A stretch of 64,000 nucleotides of DNA from JAGQWW01 sp041392845 (GTDB lineage: Bacteria; Bacteroidota; Bacteroidia; Chitinophagales; Saprospiraceae). Positions 27,254 through 36,361 of the stretch are shown piece by piece. The stretch's first letter is position 1. The number at the start of each line of letters is the position of its first letter. A program made the position numbers and the translations under genes. The notes under the pieces are model-generated. The model made no database searches. It had not been told where the DNA came from and worked only from the letters and a program-made list of their open reading frames with translations. Location of the stretch: positions 1-64,000 of the forward strand of contig JAWKLG010000013.1 in assembly GCA_041392845.1 (NCBI GenBank), in the 5' to 3' direction.

Positions 27254-28012
27254 ATGCAAAAATACTTCCCAGCCAGCTTAATCGCAGCTTTCCTTTTTAT
27301 AGTTCTACTACTCCCAGCTTGTAAATTAGGCAAAAACAGCCTGGAAGCGACCAAAGATAGAGATGCAGATTTCCTGATCAACAAAATGGTGACGAATCAG
27401 GTAAATGTGGAATGGTTTTCTGCCAAGATCAAAGCAAAACATGAAAGTGAAGATCTTTCCATTGGTTTTTCAGGAAACATCCGAATGAAAAAAGACAGCA
27501 TTATTTGGCTCAATGTGAAAAAATTTGGTTTTGAAGTTGCCAGGGTTCAGATTGAAAAGGATAGTATTTTTGTAATTGACCGCTTCAATGATGAATTCAT
27601 TGCAGAAGATCTTCAATACGTTCAACGCATGGTCAATTTCCCTGCAAACTTTTCCATGATCCAATCGATCTTATTGGGCAATCCGGTTTTCTTTACTAAA
27701 AATTTAATGGCCGGAATTGAAAATAAGACCTATCATTTAAAATCGAAGGAAGGAAAAGAACCAAATTCGGAATACATTCTTGATGGGCAGTATAAAATCC
27801 TTTCCATGGAATTTTCTGAGCCAACTAAAAAAAGATGGCTAACAGTCGACCAGGCAGGTTATTCAGAAATTCAGAATCAAAATTTTGCGCATGAGCGGGT
27901 TTTGAGCATGGATAGCCCGGATACCGGAAAGTTAAAGGTTGAGCTAAGCTTTTCAGATGTTATTTTCAATGAACCAACTTCATTTCCCTTCTCGAAACCT
28001 GCCAATTATTAA
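27254..28012 (+). CDS. DUF4292 lipoprotein
   Basis: 252 residues with lipobox LLPAC. The body matches DUF4292: VEWFSAKIKAKHESED, IRMKKDSIIWLNVKKFGFEVARV, KDSIFVIDRFNDEF and DGQYKILSMEFSEP. The strands suggest an LolA/LolB-like half-barrel, which would fit a role in lipoprotein or lipid handling; that is inference. The order DUF4292 - M23 protein is a recurring Bacteroidota arrangement, here 78 bases apart. Confidence 0.8.
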   Translation: MQKYFPASLIAAFLFIVLLLPACKLGKNSLEATKDRDADFLINKMVTNQVNVEWFSAKIKAKHESEDLSIGFSGNIRMKKDSIIWLNVKKFGFEVARVQIEKDSIFVIDRFNDEFIAEDLQYVQRMVNFPANFSMIQSILLGNPVFFTKNLMAGIENKTYHLKSKEGKEPNSEYILDGQYKILSMEFSEPTKKRWLTVDQAGYSEIQNQNFAHERVLSMDSPDTGKLKVELSFSDVIFNEPTSFPFSKPANY

Positions 28013-28090
28013 TTCTCATCGTTCAGGGCAAGATTTTTTTTTACCTTCGTTTTAAAGAATTCAAAATAGATTCTTTAAACAAATATCCCA

Positions 28091-29437
28091 ATGTCCTCTC
28101 CAACTGATACTAACAAAAAATCAAACTCCCTTTGGTTAAAGTTCCTATCCAAATGGCACTCTTTTAGTTGTCAGTTTTTGCAATTATTCAAATACTTTGG
28201 GCTGGGACTTATATTCCTTCTCGTTCATTCACAAGACTCAATTGGCCAAAACAGAAAGGAGTTAGAAGATAAACGAAAGAACCTGCTGAAAGAAATTCAG
28301 CAAACGAATGACCTGCTGAAAGACACCCGTCAAAACCAAAAGGCTACCCTTAACAAATTTTATACGCTACAAAAACAGATTAGGAAGCGACAGGAATTAA
28401 TAGCTACCCTTCGCCAGGAGATATTTTTGGCGGATGATCAAATATTGAGGTCAAGAGAAGTAGTGGAGGCTCTTGACAGAGATGTAAATGTTTTGAAGGA
28501 AGAATATGGTGAAATGGCTAGAATTGCCTATCGACAAAAATTAAAGAACAATTCACTCGTTTTTTTATTGTCAGCCAATACCTTCAATGAAGCATTCAAA
28601 AGGTGGAATTACCTCAAGCAGTATGATTCCTATCGGCAAAAACAAGCCAAGTTAATATTGGATACCCAAGAAATGCTTGAACAAAAAATGAGCGGTATCG
28701 AAGAAAGAAAAGCAGAGAAAGAAGAACTTTTGACCTCAGAAATGATCCAAAAAGGAATACTAGAGCAAGATTTGTTTGATAGTGACCATATGCTGGAAAA
28801 GCTGAAGGAAGATGAAAGCAGGTTGCAAAAAGATCTGGTGGCCAAGGAAAAAGCTTCCATCCAACTGAAAGAAGCTATTCAAAAAATCATAGCTGCTGAA
28901 ATCGAACGCAAAAAAAGAGAAGAAGCTGAGGCTGCTGCAATTGCAGCGAAAAAGAAAAAAGAAAGTAAATCCCCTGAAATTAAGCCTGAAAAAGTTCCCG
29001 AGACCATAGACAAAACTTTGAATGCCGGGTTTTCAAATAACAGAGGCAAATTACCCTGGCCTGTAAAAGGTGGAGTAATTACCCGAAAATTTGGTAAGCA
29101 AAATCATCCCATTCTAAAGTCAATTCAAATAACCAACAACGGTATTGACATCCAAACAGAGAAACGGGCAGCAGTTCAAGCAGTTTTTGATGGAAAAGTT
29201 TTGGGCTTACAATTTATCCCCGGCAACAATTATATGGTAATACTTCAGCATGGCAGCTATTTCACTGTTTATGCAAACCTGGAAGAAGTGAATGTTAAAC
29301 GAGGTGATGAAATAAAAAACAGGCAAGTAATTGGCAACGTAGGTCTTGATAAAATATCAGGACATTACGAATTGCATTTTGAAGTTTGGCAGGATAAAAC
29401 GCTAGAAAATCCATCCTACTGGCTGAGCAAATCTTAA
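28091..29437 (+). CDS. EnvC-like coiled-coil protein with degenerate LytM (M23) domain
   Basis: 448 residues. A hydrophobic segment at about 36-54 (LGLIFLLVHSQ) may be a signal or anchor; a long coiled coil covers about 55-290 and a LytM domain about 325-445. The usual zinc ligands are changed: HRGxD is NNGID and the final HxH is ELH (YELHFEVW). That is the pattern of EnvC-type activators, which do not cut peptidoglycan themselves but switch on amidases. It is probably periplasmic and linked to cell division. The stop is followed after three bases by the permease gene. Confidence 0.82.
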   Translation: MSSPTDTNKKSNSLWLKFLSKWHSFSCQFLQLFKYFGLGLIFLLVHSQDSIGQNRKELEDKRKNLLKEIQQTNDLLKDTRQNQKATLNKFYTLQKQIRKRQELIATLRQEIFLADDQILRSREVVEALDRDVNVLKEEYGEMARIAYRQKLKNNSLVFLLSANTFNEAFKRWNYLKQYDSYRQKQAKLILDTQEMLEQKMSGIEERKAEKEELLTSEMIQKGILEQDLFDSDHMLEKLKEDESRLQKDLVAKEKASIQLKEAIQKIIAAEIERKKREEAEAAAIAAKKKKESKSPEIKPEKVPETIDKTLNAGFSNNRGKLPWPVKGGVITRKFGKQNHPILKSIQITNNGIDIQTEKRAAVQAVFDGKVLGLQFIPGNNYMVILQHGSYFTVYANLEEVNVKRGDEIKNRQVIGNVGLDKISGHYELHFEVWQDKTLENPSYWLSKS

Positions 29438-29440
29438 GGA

Positions 29441-30811
29441 ATGATTTTATACATTTTAAAAAGATTGTTGTATTTCATTCCAACCTTGTTGGTAATTTCT
29501 CTTTTCGCTTTTTTTCTTAGTAAAAACGCCCCGGGTGACCCTGTGGAACGTTTTTTTGAAAAGGATTATACTCCCCAACAATATGCCGAAAAAGCAAGAA
29601 TGCTTTCTCTAGATCTACCGGTTTTTTATTTTTCCATTCAACCTGAGGTGCTTCCGGATACTTTTTATAAACTTTTACAACCTTATAAAAAGGAAGTAGT
29701 GCGTGAATTGAGCATCCTTAGTCAGGATTATTCCTTAAGCCTCTCCTATTATAACAATGTCGAATCTTCATTGGCGGCATTAAACTCTGAATACACCCTT
29801 CAAAAAAATGACAGTCTTCTTCAAATAATAAATTTATTAAAACCCCTATTGACTAGTCAGGATCTCCCATTTATAGCTGCTAAAGGAGAAATTCTCGACA
29901 CCTTAAACAAAGGAGAAAATGAAAAAATATTTGCTTTAAAAAGGGACATTGATCTCCTAAAACAAAAATGTCAAAGCCCGGGAATCTTTGCTTCTACAGG
30001 CAACAAATGGGTTTGGCATGGACTTGAAAATCAATATCAAACCTGGGTTATAAATCTCTTGAAAGGGAATCCTGGTTTTTCTCTGGTATCTGGAAAAGCC
30101 ATTGGTGACAGGATTGGAGCAGCCTTAAAATGGACGCTTACCATTAATTTAATTGCAGTTTTTCTGGCGTTCTTGATAGCAATTCCAATTGGGGTTCATG
30201 CTGCAGTACATGCAGGTTCTAGAAAAGAAACCTTTATCAGTCTTTTCATCTATTTTTTATATTCTCTTCCAGTATTTTGGATTGGTACAATGTTATTGGT
30301 ATTTTTTACAACTCCGGAATACGGAATGGATTGGTTTGCAGGAGTAGGATTGGGACGGGAGTTTGGGCACAGCAACAGCTGGGAATTATTTCTTGACCGG
30401 GCCTCCCATTTAATTTTGCCGCTGATTTGTTTGGTTTATCCTACCCTGGCTTATATCTCCAGGCAATTGAAAGGCTCCATGGAACAAGAATTAAAAAAAG
30501 ACTATATAAGAACTGCCAGGGCAAAAGGTATTGCAGAAAAAACCGTGATTTGGAAACATGCTTTCCGCAACTCACTCTTCCCGCTGGTTACCTTATTTTC
30601 ATCCATTTTGCCTTCTACCATCGCTGGAAGTCTGGTAATTGAGGTTATTTTCAATATACCCGGAATGGGTAAATTAATGGTAGATGGTATCATAATGCAA
30701 GATTGGCCTATTGTATTTACCATTCTTTTATTGGGAGGCATGCTGACCATCACAGGAATTCTTTTGTCAGATTTATTATATGCCAAATTAGATCCACGCG
30801 TAAGACTCTAA
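29441..30811 (+). CDS. OppB/DppB-type ABC transporter permease with long insertion
   Basis: 456 residues against about 310-340 for the family. N-terminal membrane helix with NAPGDPVERFF, then an extra soluble stretch of about 150 residues (about 60-205) with charged helices, then the core membrane domain (about 225-456) holding the EAA loop (DYIRTARAKGIAEKTVIWKH) and GSLVIEVIFNIPGMG. The class moves oligopeptides or other solutes with a second permease and two ATPases, none of which is nearby. Long insertions of this kind occur in Bacteroidota homologues. Confidence 0.83.
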   Translation: MILYILKRLLYFIPTLLVISLFAFFLSKNAPGDPVERFFEKDYTPQQYAEKARMLSLDLPVFYFSIQPEVLPDTFYKLLQPYKKEVVRELSILSQDYSLSLSYYNNVESSLAALNSEYTLQKNDSLLQIINLLKPLLTSQDLPFIAAKGEILDTLNKGENEKIFALKRDIDLLKQKCQSPGIFASTGNKWVWHGLENQYQTWVINLLKGNPGFSLVSGKAIGDRIGAALKWTLTINLIAVFLAFLIAIPIGVHAAVHAGSRKETFISLFIYFLYSLPVFWIGTMLLVFFTTPEYGMDWFAGVGLGREFGHSNSWELFLDRASHLILPLICLVYPTLAYISRQLKGSMEQELKKDYIRTARAKGIAEKTVIWKHAFRNSLFPLVTLFSSILPSTIAGSLVIEVIFNIPGMGKLMVDGIIMQDWPIVFTILLLGGMLTITGILLSDLLYAKLDPRVRL

Positions 30812-30931
30812 TTGCAGGATTCTATATATTAAATATCACAATACCAATTTCTTTGGGTTGCTTATTTCATTTTTCTCTAGTAAATTGCGAAGCTTTTTTA
30901 CTTCTCAAAACGCTTAGTTACACTTCTTTGT

Positions 30932-31016
30932 CTCACTGACTAAAATCATTGAAAGTAATTTCGATTGCTTTTAAATTGCCCCCGCAATTAAAACCCATTG
31001 GGTTTTAGTCAATGAG
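30932..31016. repeat. Nested inverted repeats upstream of the cytochrome c peroxidase gene
   Basis: The outer arms CTCACTGACTAAAA (30932-30945) and TTTTAGTCAATGAG (31003-31016) match with one mismatch. Inside are AATTGC/GCAATT (30974-30989) and a 17-base palindrome AAAACCCATTGGGTTTT (30990-31006). The element ends 77 bases before the peroxidase ATG. It may be an operator or a leader structure; no known factor is recognised. Confidence 0.5.
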
Positions 31017-31092
31017 CCTCCCAGTCTCGCTCAACCCTAAACTTGAACATTTATTAATTTGCCCCAAGGGCGAGCGCATAATCTCGTGCACA

Positions 31093-32437
31093 ATGAAGAA
31101 GGTTTTACTAATGGCTATCGGTGCTGGTTTAATGGCACTGATTGGATGTAAACATGATCCGATAGACGGGTCGAAAGTAATAGACAATGAGTTGAAATCG
31201 CTTTTGCGATCTACCTCTCCTACCGGGTCTGAGGATTATTACATTCTTCCACACTCAACTGATCTGGAAGCAATACCTCAGGATCCTAAAAATCCATTAA
31301 CTTGGCAAAAGGCTGAATTAGGTAAGATGCTGTTTTTTGAAACAGGCATTGCCCTTGATGCAGTTTATCCATCTTCTATGGGAACCTATTCCTGTGGTTC
31401 ATGTCATATTCCTTCCAACGGTTTTTTGCCCCGTACGTCTCAGGGTATTGCAGATGGAGGGATTGGATTTGGAGTTAGTGGAGAAGGAAGAGGAATGTCT
31501 CCCAGGTATGACCAATCTGAGTTGGATGTTCAAGGCAATCGTCCTTTATCCATGTTGAATGTCGCATTTGTATCCAATACCTTTTGGAATGGTCAATTTG
31601 GGGGCAATGGAGTAAATCAGGGAACTGAAGAACTTTGGGATGCAGATCCTGCATTGGAAGTAAACCACCTGGGCTATTTTGGCATGGAAAGTCAGAATAT
31701 TGAAGGTATGACTGTCCATAGGATGGTAGTTAACAAAGATGTTACTGACACTTTGGGTTATACCCCATATTTTGACAGAGCATTCCCAGATTTTGGTCCA
31801 GAAGAGAGGTATTCTAAATTAACTGCAAGTCTTGCTATTTCAGCCTATCTAAGAACTTTGACAACAACAGAAGCTCCATTTCAAAAATTTCTGAAGGGAA
31901 ATTATGCTGCAATGAGTGATCAAGAAAAAAGAGGAGCCATGTTGTTTTTCGGCGAGGCAAGATGTTATTACTGTCATAAAAGCCCTGCGCTTCAATCCAA
32001 TGAATTCCACGCACTTGGTGTGAAAGGGATTTATCAGCTGGATAATCCTTTGGCTACTGATAAAAATGACAAGAGAAATTTGGGAAGAGGTGGATTCACC
32101 CAGGATATAGAAGATTATTATAAATTCCAGGTTCCACAATTATACAATTTAAAAAATGCAGGTTTCTATTTCCATGGAGCCAGCAAAACCGACTTAAGAG
32201 AGGTAGTAGAATACTTTAGCAAAGAGAACCTGAAAATCCTGACGTTCCACTTTCTCAAATCTCTCCAAGATTTACAAAGCTGGATCTTTCAGAAAGTGAA
32301 ATTGATGATTTGACTGAATTTCTCAAAAATGGTCTTTTCGATCAACTATTGAACGCTTTCTTCCACCATTCATCCTTTCCGGAAATTGTTTTCCAAATAA
32401 TGACCCAATGTCAAAGGTTCATTTGGGATGTGAATGA
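31093..32437 (+). pseudogene. Di-haem cytochrome c peroxidase (MauG/CcpA family), frameshifted at the 3' end
   Basis: I start it at ATG 31093, which gives a lipoprotein signal (MALIGC). Two haem sites are intact: CGSCH (C101-H105) and CYYCH (C291-H295), plus the ELGKMLFFE and FVSNTFWNGQ stretches of the family. The open frame as read ends at 32313 with nonsense residues. Restoring one G near 32225 (AAAG-GA) and one C near 32344 (GATC-CA) recovers a continuous family C-terminus: SKGEPENPDVPLSQ, then LFDPTIERFLPPF, then CFPNNDPMSKVHLGCE and TGA at 32437. The losses are in two-base runs, so consensus errors are as likely as a dead gene. The family reduces peroxide or oxidises small substrates in the periplasm. 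Confidence 0.85.
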
Positions 32438-32598
32438 TGAGCGGAATGCGAAATGCGCAGTGCGCAATGCGGTTTACGGTTTACGGTTTACGAATTACGA
32501 GAATTTTCATCTAAAGACACGTAAATCGTAAACCGTAATTCGTACATTAAAATAGTGCCCCAGAACCCAGAACCTAGTACCCAGCAAGCACCCAGCCC
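32438..32598. repeat. Mosaic of degenerate word arrays between two convergent genes
   Basis: Four arrays in about 170 bases: AATGCG-type words (32441-32471), TTTACGG/TTACGAA words (32472-32500), the same words inverted (32518-32544) and ACCCAG/ACCTAG words (32556-32608). The last array contains the TAG stop of the cobalamin adenosyltransferase gene. Each word varies by one or two bases between copies. No protein or RNA gene is seen. Confidence 0.75.
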
Positions 32599-33150
32599 CT
32601 AGCCCCTCGCCTTCCAGGTAACCTCTTCTACACCCAAATCAAGGGCAATTTTTCTACTAAGCATAAATAAGTAATCGGAAAGCCTGTTGAGGTAAGTCAT
32701 AATGATTGGCTCGACTTGTTCTTCTTCAGATAATGCGACTACCATTCTTTCAGCACGTCTACAAACACAACGGGCAATATGGCAAAAAGAAACAGTTGGA
32801 TGTCCTCCAGGCAGGATGAAATTCTTTAAAACGGGAAGGTCTTTCTCCATTAAATCCATTTGCTTTTCAAGCATTTCTATATCTGCATTGGTCAGATCGG
32901 GGATTTTCATGTTTTTAGCGGGATCTGAAGCCAAGTTAGAACCGATGGTGAAAAGACGATCCTGAATTTCTTTTAATAAAACTCTGGTGGATTTGTCCTG
33001 AATGGAATCTCTAACCAATCCAATGTGAGAATTCAACTCATCCACCGTTCCATACGATTCGATTCTTACGTGGTATTTGGGAAGTCTTTTACCACCAAAC
33101 AAAGAAGTTTCTCCCTTATCACCCGTTTTTGTGTAAATCTTAAATGCCAT
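32599..33150 (-). CDS. Corrinoid adenosyltransferase, PduO type
   Basis: 183 residues. The ATP-binding N-terminus is KIYTKTGDKGETSLFGG, followed by ESYGTVDELNSHIG, FILPGGHP and the helix ARCVCRRAERMVV, ending LNRLSDYLFMLSRKIA. It makes adenosylcobalamin from cob(I)alamin and ATP. It is the third gene of a run with gatC and the ABC ATPase (25-base gap); the link in function is not obvious. Its stop codon sits inside a degenerate word array. Confidence 0.92.
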   Translation of the reverse strand: MAFKIYTKTGDKGETSLFGGKRLPKYHVRIESYGTVDELNSHIGLVRDSIQDKSTRVLLKEIQDRLFTIGSNLASDPAKNMKIPDLTNADIEMLEKQMDLMEKDLPVLKNFILPGGHPTVSFCHIARCVCRRAERMVVALSEEEQVEPIIMTYLNRLSDYLFMLSRKIALDLGVEEVTWKARG

Positions 33151-33175
33151 CGTTTTTATTTTTAGAAACAGAAAA

Positions 33176-33895
33176 CTACTTTGCTTGTTGCAGTAATTTG
33201 ACAGGATTTGGATTTATTTCATCTGTTTCAACCAGCCCGTCTCTCAATCGAATAATCCGATGTGCGTGTTCAGAAATATCAGGCTCATGTGTTACCAAAA
33301 TTACAGTATTGCCAGCCTGATGGATCTCTTCAAATAAGGCCATTATTTCCACAGAAGTTTTTGAATCAAGGTTACCTGTTGGCTCATCTGCAAGGATAAT
33401 CGCCGGATCATTTACCAGGGCTCTTGCAACGGCAACCCTTTGTCTTTGTCCACCGGAAAGTTCATTAGGCTTGTGATCGATTCTGTCTCCCAGACCAACA
33501 GATTCAAGTACTCTTCTCGCCTTTTCTGTTCTTTCTGCTTTGCTGATACCAGCATAAACCAAAGGCAAGGCTACATTATCGAGTGCTGAAAGTTTAGGCA
33601 GCAGGTTAAAGGTTTGAAATACAAATCCAATTTGTTTGTTCCTCACATCGGCCAGTTCACTATCGTCCATTGTACTGACGTTGATGTTGTTAAGGAAGTA
33701 TTCACCTTCGGAAGGAGTGTCCAGGCAACCTAGTACGTTCATCAGTGTTGATTTACCAGAACCGGAGGGACCCATCAGGGCTACAAATTCATTTTTTTGA
33801 ATATCGATTGAAATATCCTGAAGGGCATGTACTACTGTACTTCCCATTTGATAAGTTTTTCGAAGATTTTTTGTAGAAATAATGGATTGGGACAT
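33176..33895 (-). CDS. LolD/MacB-type ABC transporter ATP-binding protein
   Basis: 239 residues from the ATG at 33895; the longer frame from 33970 would overlap gatC and adds no family sequence. Walker A GPSGSGKST (42-50), Q-loop VFQTFNLLP, signature LSGGQ (146-150), Walker B IILADEP (166-172) and switch His in VTHEPDISEHA. This class drives MacB, FtsX-like or lipoprotein-release permeases; no permease is adjacent. It lies 10 bases after gatC. Confidence 0.9.
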   Translation of the reverse strand: MSQSIISTKNLRKTYQMGSTVVHALQDISIDIQKNEFVALMGPSGSGKSTLMNVLGCLDTPSEGEYFLNNINVSTMDDSELADVRNKQIGFVFQTFNLLPKLSALDNVALPLVYAGISKAERTEKARRVLESVGLGDRIDHKPNELSGGQRQRVAVARALVNDPAIILADEPTGNLDSKTSVEIMALFEEIHQAGNTVILVTHEPDISEHAHRIIRLRDGLVETDEINPNPVKLLQQAK

Positions 33896-33905
33896 ATCAA
33901 TTTTT

Positions 33906-34193
33906 TTATTCGATGATTTTTGGAACTTTGAAAAACTGACCATTATGATTGGGTGCATTTTTAAAGACATCCTTTGGATTCATTGCTACACCAGCTTTAT
34001 CCTCCCTCATTTGGTTTTCATTTTCTGAAATATGTCTCAAAGGTGCGACCCCGTCAACATTCAATTCATCCAATTTACCAATCATACCCAACATAGCGTT
34101 TAAATCCTTTAAGAGTTGAGTCCTTTCCTGCTCTTCGAGATCCAATCTGGCTAATTTTTCAAGTTTTAAAATTAGGTCCCTGTCTATCTTCAT
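33906..34193 (-). CDS. gatC: Aspartyl/glutamyl-tRNA amidotransferase subunit C
   Basis: 95 residues, normal GatC length. It shows KLEKLARLDLEEQERTQLL, GMIGKLDELNVDGVAPL and the C-terminal NAPNHNGQFFKVPKII. GatC stabilises the GatAB complex that converts Glu-tRNA(Gln) or Asp-tRNA(Asn) to the amidated form. The gatA and gatB genes are not in the window. It is the first gene of a three-gene minus-strand run. Confidence 0.92.
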   Translation of the reverse strand: MKIDRDLILKLEKLARLDLEEQERTQLLKDLNAMLGMIGKLDELNVDGVAPLRHISENENQMREDKAGVAMNPKDVFKNAPNHNGQFFKVPKIIE

Positions 34194-34341
34194 GAAAATA
34201 CTTTAGATGTTTATAACAAAAAAACAGTTCAACGGAACAATTCCAATAAATATGCTGATAATAAAGGTAAAGGTAAAATCCTTTCCATAATTCTTTGAAA
34301 AACCGTAAAATCGTCTTCAGATTTTAATAAAATCAATTCCA

Positions 34342-35220
34342 ATGCAAAAGTTTCTCGCCTTTGTTTTCATACTGTCTCCCGGTTTTCTACTAGCCCAAAT
34401 CCCACAAACTCAAATCTATTTATTTGAAATACGTGCTAACGGGGTTTCATCTTTAAATTTAGAAAAACCATTAGCACTTACTCAGTTTAACAAGGCCGGA
34501 TATAATAACCAACCAATATTTTTCAATGCCTACGACCTTTATTTTACACTTCAGTCAGATAAAGACACCAGTCAGACAGACATTTATGCCTTGGACCTCA
34601 TCAGGCAGGAAAAAAGGCAGGTAACAGCCACAATTGATGCGGAATATTCACCGACACCTATGCCTGACGGGACTCATTTTTCTGTTGTAAGGGTGGAACC
34701 GGATGGCTCTCAAAGATTATGGAAATTACCCGTGGATCAAATCGGCAAAGGAATGCCTGTTTTTGATAAAATCACCAATGTCGGATATCACTGCTGGCTG
34801 GAAGAGGACCTTGTTGCCTTATTTTTAGTGGATGAAATAAACTATTTGGTCCTGGCGAAACCGAGCACTCAAAAGTTTGAAAGGATAGCATCCGGGATTG
34901 GAAGATGTTTAAATCAACTTCCTGATGGACGTCTTGCCTTTGTACAAAAAGCTACAGATAAAACATGGTATATCAAAGCTTATGACATCATTAATCAAGA
35001 CAGCGAAATAATAAGCAAAACCCTTCCCGGAGTTGAAGATTTCACGGTTTTAGAAGATGGTACGCTCTTAATGGCATTAGGCAGTAGTATTTTTAAAAAG
35101 CATCCTGCTTTGGATGACAATTGGGTATCAATAGCTAATCTTGAAAACTTTTCCATTAGAAATATCAGCAGGTTGGCTTCCTGGAAAGATCAGTATCTGG
35201 CTATTGTTGCGCAACCTTAG
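34342..35220 (+). CDS. Exported TolB-like beta-propeller protein
   Basis: 292 residues with a signal peptide (LLAQ at about 19). Repeated blades of WD40-like/PD40 type are visible: DIYALDLIRQEKRQVT, AEYSPTPMPDGTHFSVVR and CLNQLPDGRLAFVQ. No catalytic signature is seen. It is probably periplasmic and binds a protein or ligand; the function is unknown. A DUF6340 lipoprotein follows after 76 bases on the same strand. Confidence 0.65.
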   Translation: MQKFLAFVFILSPGFLLAQIPQTQIYLFEIRANGVSSLNLEKPLALTQFNKAGYNNQPIFFNAYDLYFTLQSDKDTSQTDIYALDLIRQEKRQVTATIDAEYSPTPMPDGTHFSVVRVEPDGSQRLWKLPVDQIGKGMPVFDKITNVGYHCWLEEDLVALFLVDEINYLVLAKPSTQKFERIASGIGRCLNQLPDGRLAFVQKATDKTWYIKAYDIINQDSEIISKTLPGVEDFTVLEDGTLLMALGSSIFKKHPALDDNWVSIANLENFSIRNISRLASWKDQYLAIVAQP

Positions 35221-35296
35221 TAAATTCTTAACAAAATAATATTAGGGTACCAATGTGAAAATTGAATCTTCCTTATAAACACATAAAGCTCACGTT

Positions 35297-36361
35297 ATGA
35301 AATATATGATTCAAATTTTAGCCTTGGGAGGTCTTTTGGTTTTGTTGAATAGTTGCAAAACCAGTTCGACCCAGTTTACCATTCTGAAAGCTGCAGAAAT
35401 CAAATTACCTTCTCATATTAATACTCTGGCAGCAGTAGATCGAAGCAAACCGGAAAACGGATGGGCCAATGCTCTGGAAGGATTGCTGACAGGTGAAAAT
35501 ATTTTTCAGGATCAAGATGGCCGCCGGGCAGCCATTTCCGGATTTTCAGATGTTTTGACCAGAACACCCCGATTTAAGGTGATAAGGACCGGAATAGAAA
35601 TGACCGGAAGCAATGGAGGTTCTGTCTTTCCGGAAGCACTGAATTGGGAGACGATAGAGAATATCTGCCGGGAATACAATGCAGATGCCGTGGTAGCAAT
35701 TGAACTTTTCGATTCGGATGGATACACCAATACCAATAGAAACGAAAGAAAATCCAAAAACAAAAATGGTGATGAAATCATCGAGGTTTTCTATTCAGCA
35801 AATCGAAACCTGTCTTTAAGCTTAGGATGGAGGGTCTATGATCCAAAAACCAAATCCATTATCGATGAATACATCAGTCGCGACGATATTTCTGATAGTG
35901 CTGAGGGCAGAACTAAAGATGCAGCAAGGGCAAATTTGGCTTCTCCAAACAGGATAGTCAGCGACCTTGGTTACAATGTCGGTAGATTATATGGTGGAAG
36001 AGTGGCTCCATTGTATACTGAAATAAGCAGAAAATACTACACCAAAGCCAAGAAAAATGATAAAGCTGAAATGGAAAAAGCGACCAATTTGGTGAAACGT
36101 GGGGAATGGAATAGAGCAGCACAAATCTGGAGAAATTTGATAGCAGAAAGCAATGATCCTAAAACCAGAGGAAGGGCAGCTCACAATATGGCCGTTGCTG
36201 CCGAAAGGGAGGGTCAATTGGAATCTGCTCTTGATTGGGCAGAGAAGGCATATTTTGATTTTGGCAATAAAGGTTCAAAAAGTTATGTCGATTATTTGAA
36301 TTTTAGAATAAACGACCAAAGAAGACTTAATGAACAAATGGAACAGGAAATCAATCCTTAA
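35297..36361 (+). CDS. DUF6340 family lipoprotein with TPR-like C-terminus
   Basis: 354 residues, lipobox LLNSC. The family core is INTLAAVDRSKPENGW, followed by LLTGENIFQDQDGRRAAI and ENICREYNADAVVAIELFDSD. The C-terminal third is helical with TPR character (ATNLVKRGEWNRAAQIWR, AHNMAVAAEREGQLESALDWAEKAY). The function is unknown; it is anchored in a membrane facing the periplasm or at the cell surface. Its stop overlaps the stop of the convergent dehydrogenase by four bases. Confidence 0.8.
   Translation: MKYMIQILALGGLLVLLNSCKTSSTQFTILKAAEIKLPSHINTLAAVDRSKPENGWANALEGLLTGENIFQDQDGRRAAISGFSDVLTRTPRFKVIRTGIEMTGSNGGSVFPEALNWETIENICREYNADAVVAIELFDSDGYTNTNRNERKSKNKNGDEIIEVFYSANRNLSLSLGWRVYDPKTKSIIDEYISRDDISDSAEGRTKDAARANLASPNRIVSDLGYNVGRLYGGRVAPLYTEISRKYYTKAKKNDKAEMEKATNLVKRGEWNRAAQIWRNLIAESNDPKTRGRAAHNMAVAAEREGQLESALDWAEKAYFDFGNKGSKSYVDYLNFRINDQRRLNEQMEQEINP

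Noticed and set aside
31012..31092. Upstream start for the cytochrome c peroxidase
   Set aside because: The added 27 residues have no signal character, whereas ATG 31093 gives a clean lipoprotein signal.
32438..32608. Possible CRISPR array
   Set aside because: Words are 6-10 bases, degenerate and contiguous; there are no uniform repeats of 25-40 bases, no spacers and no cas genes.
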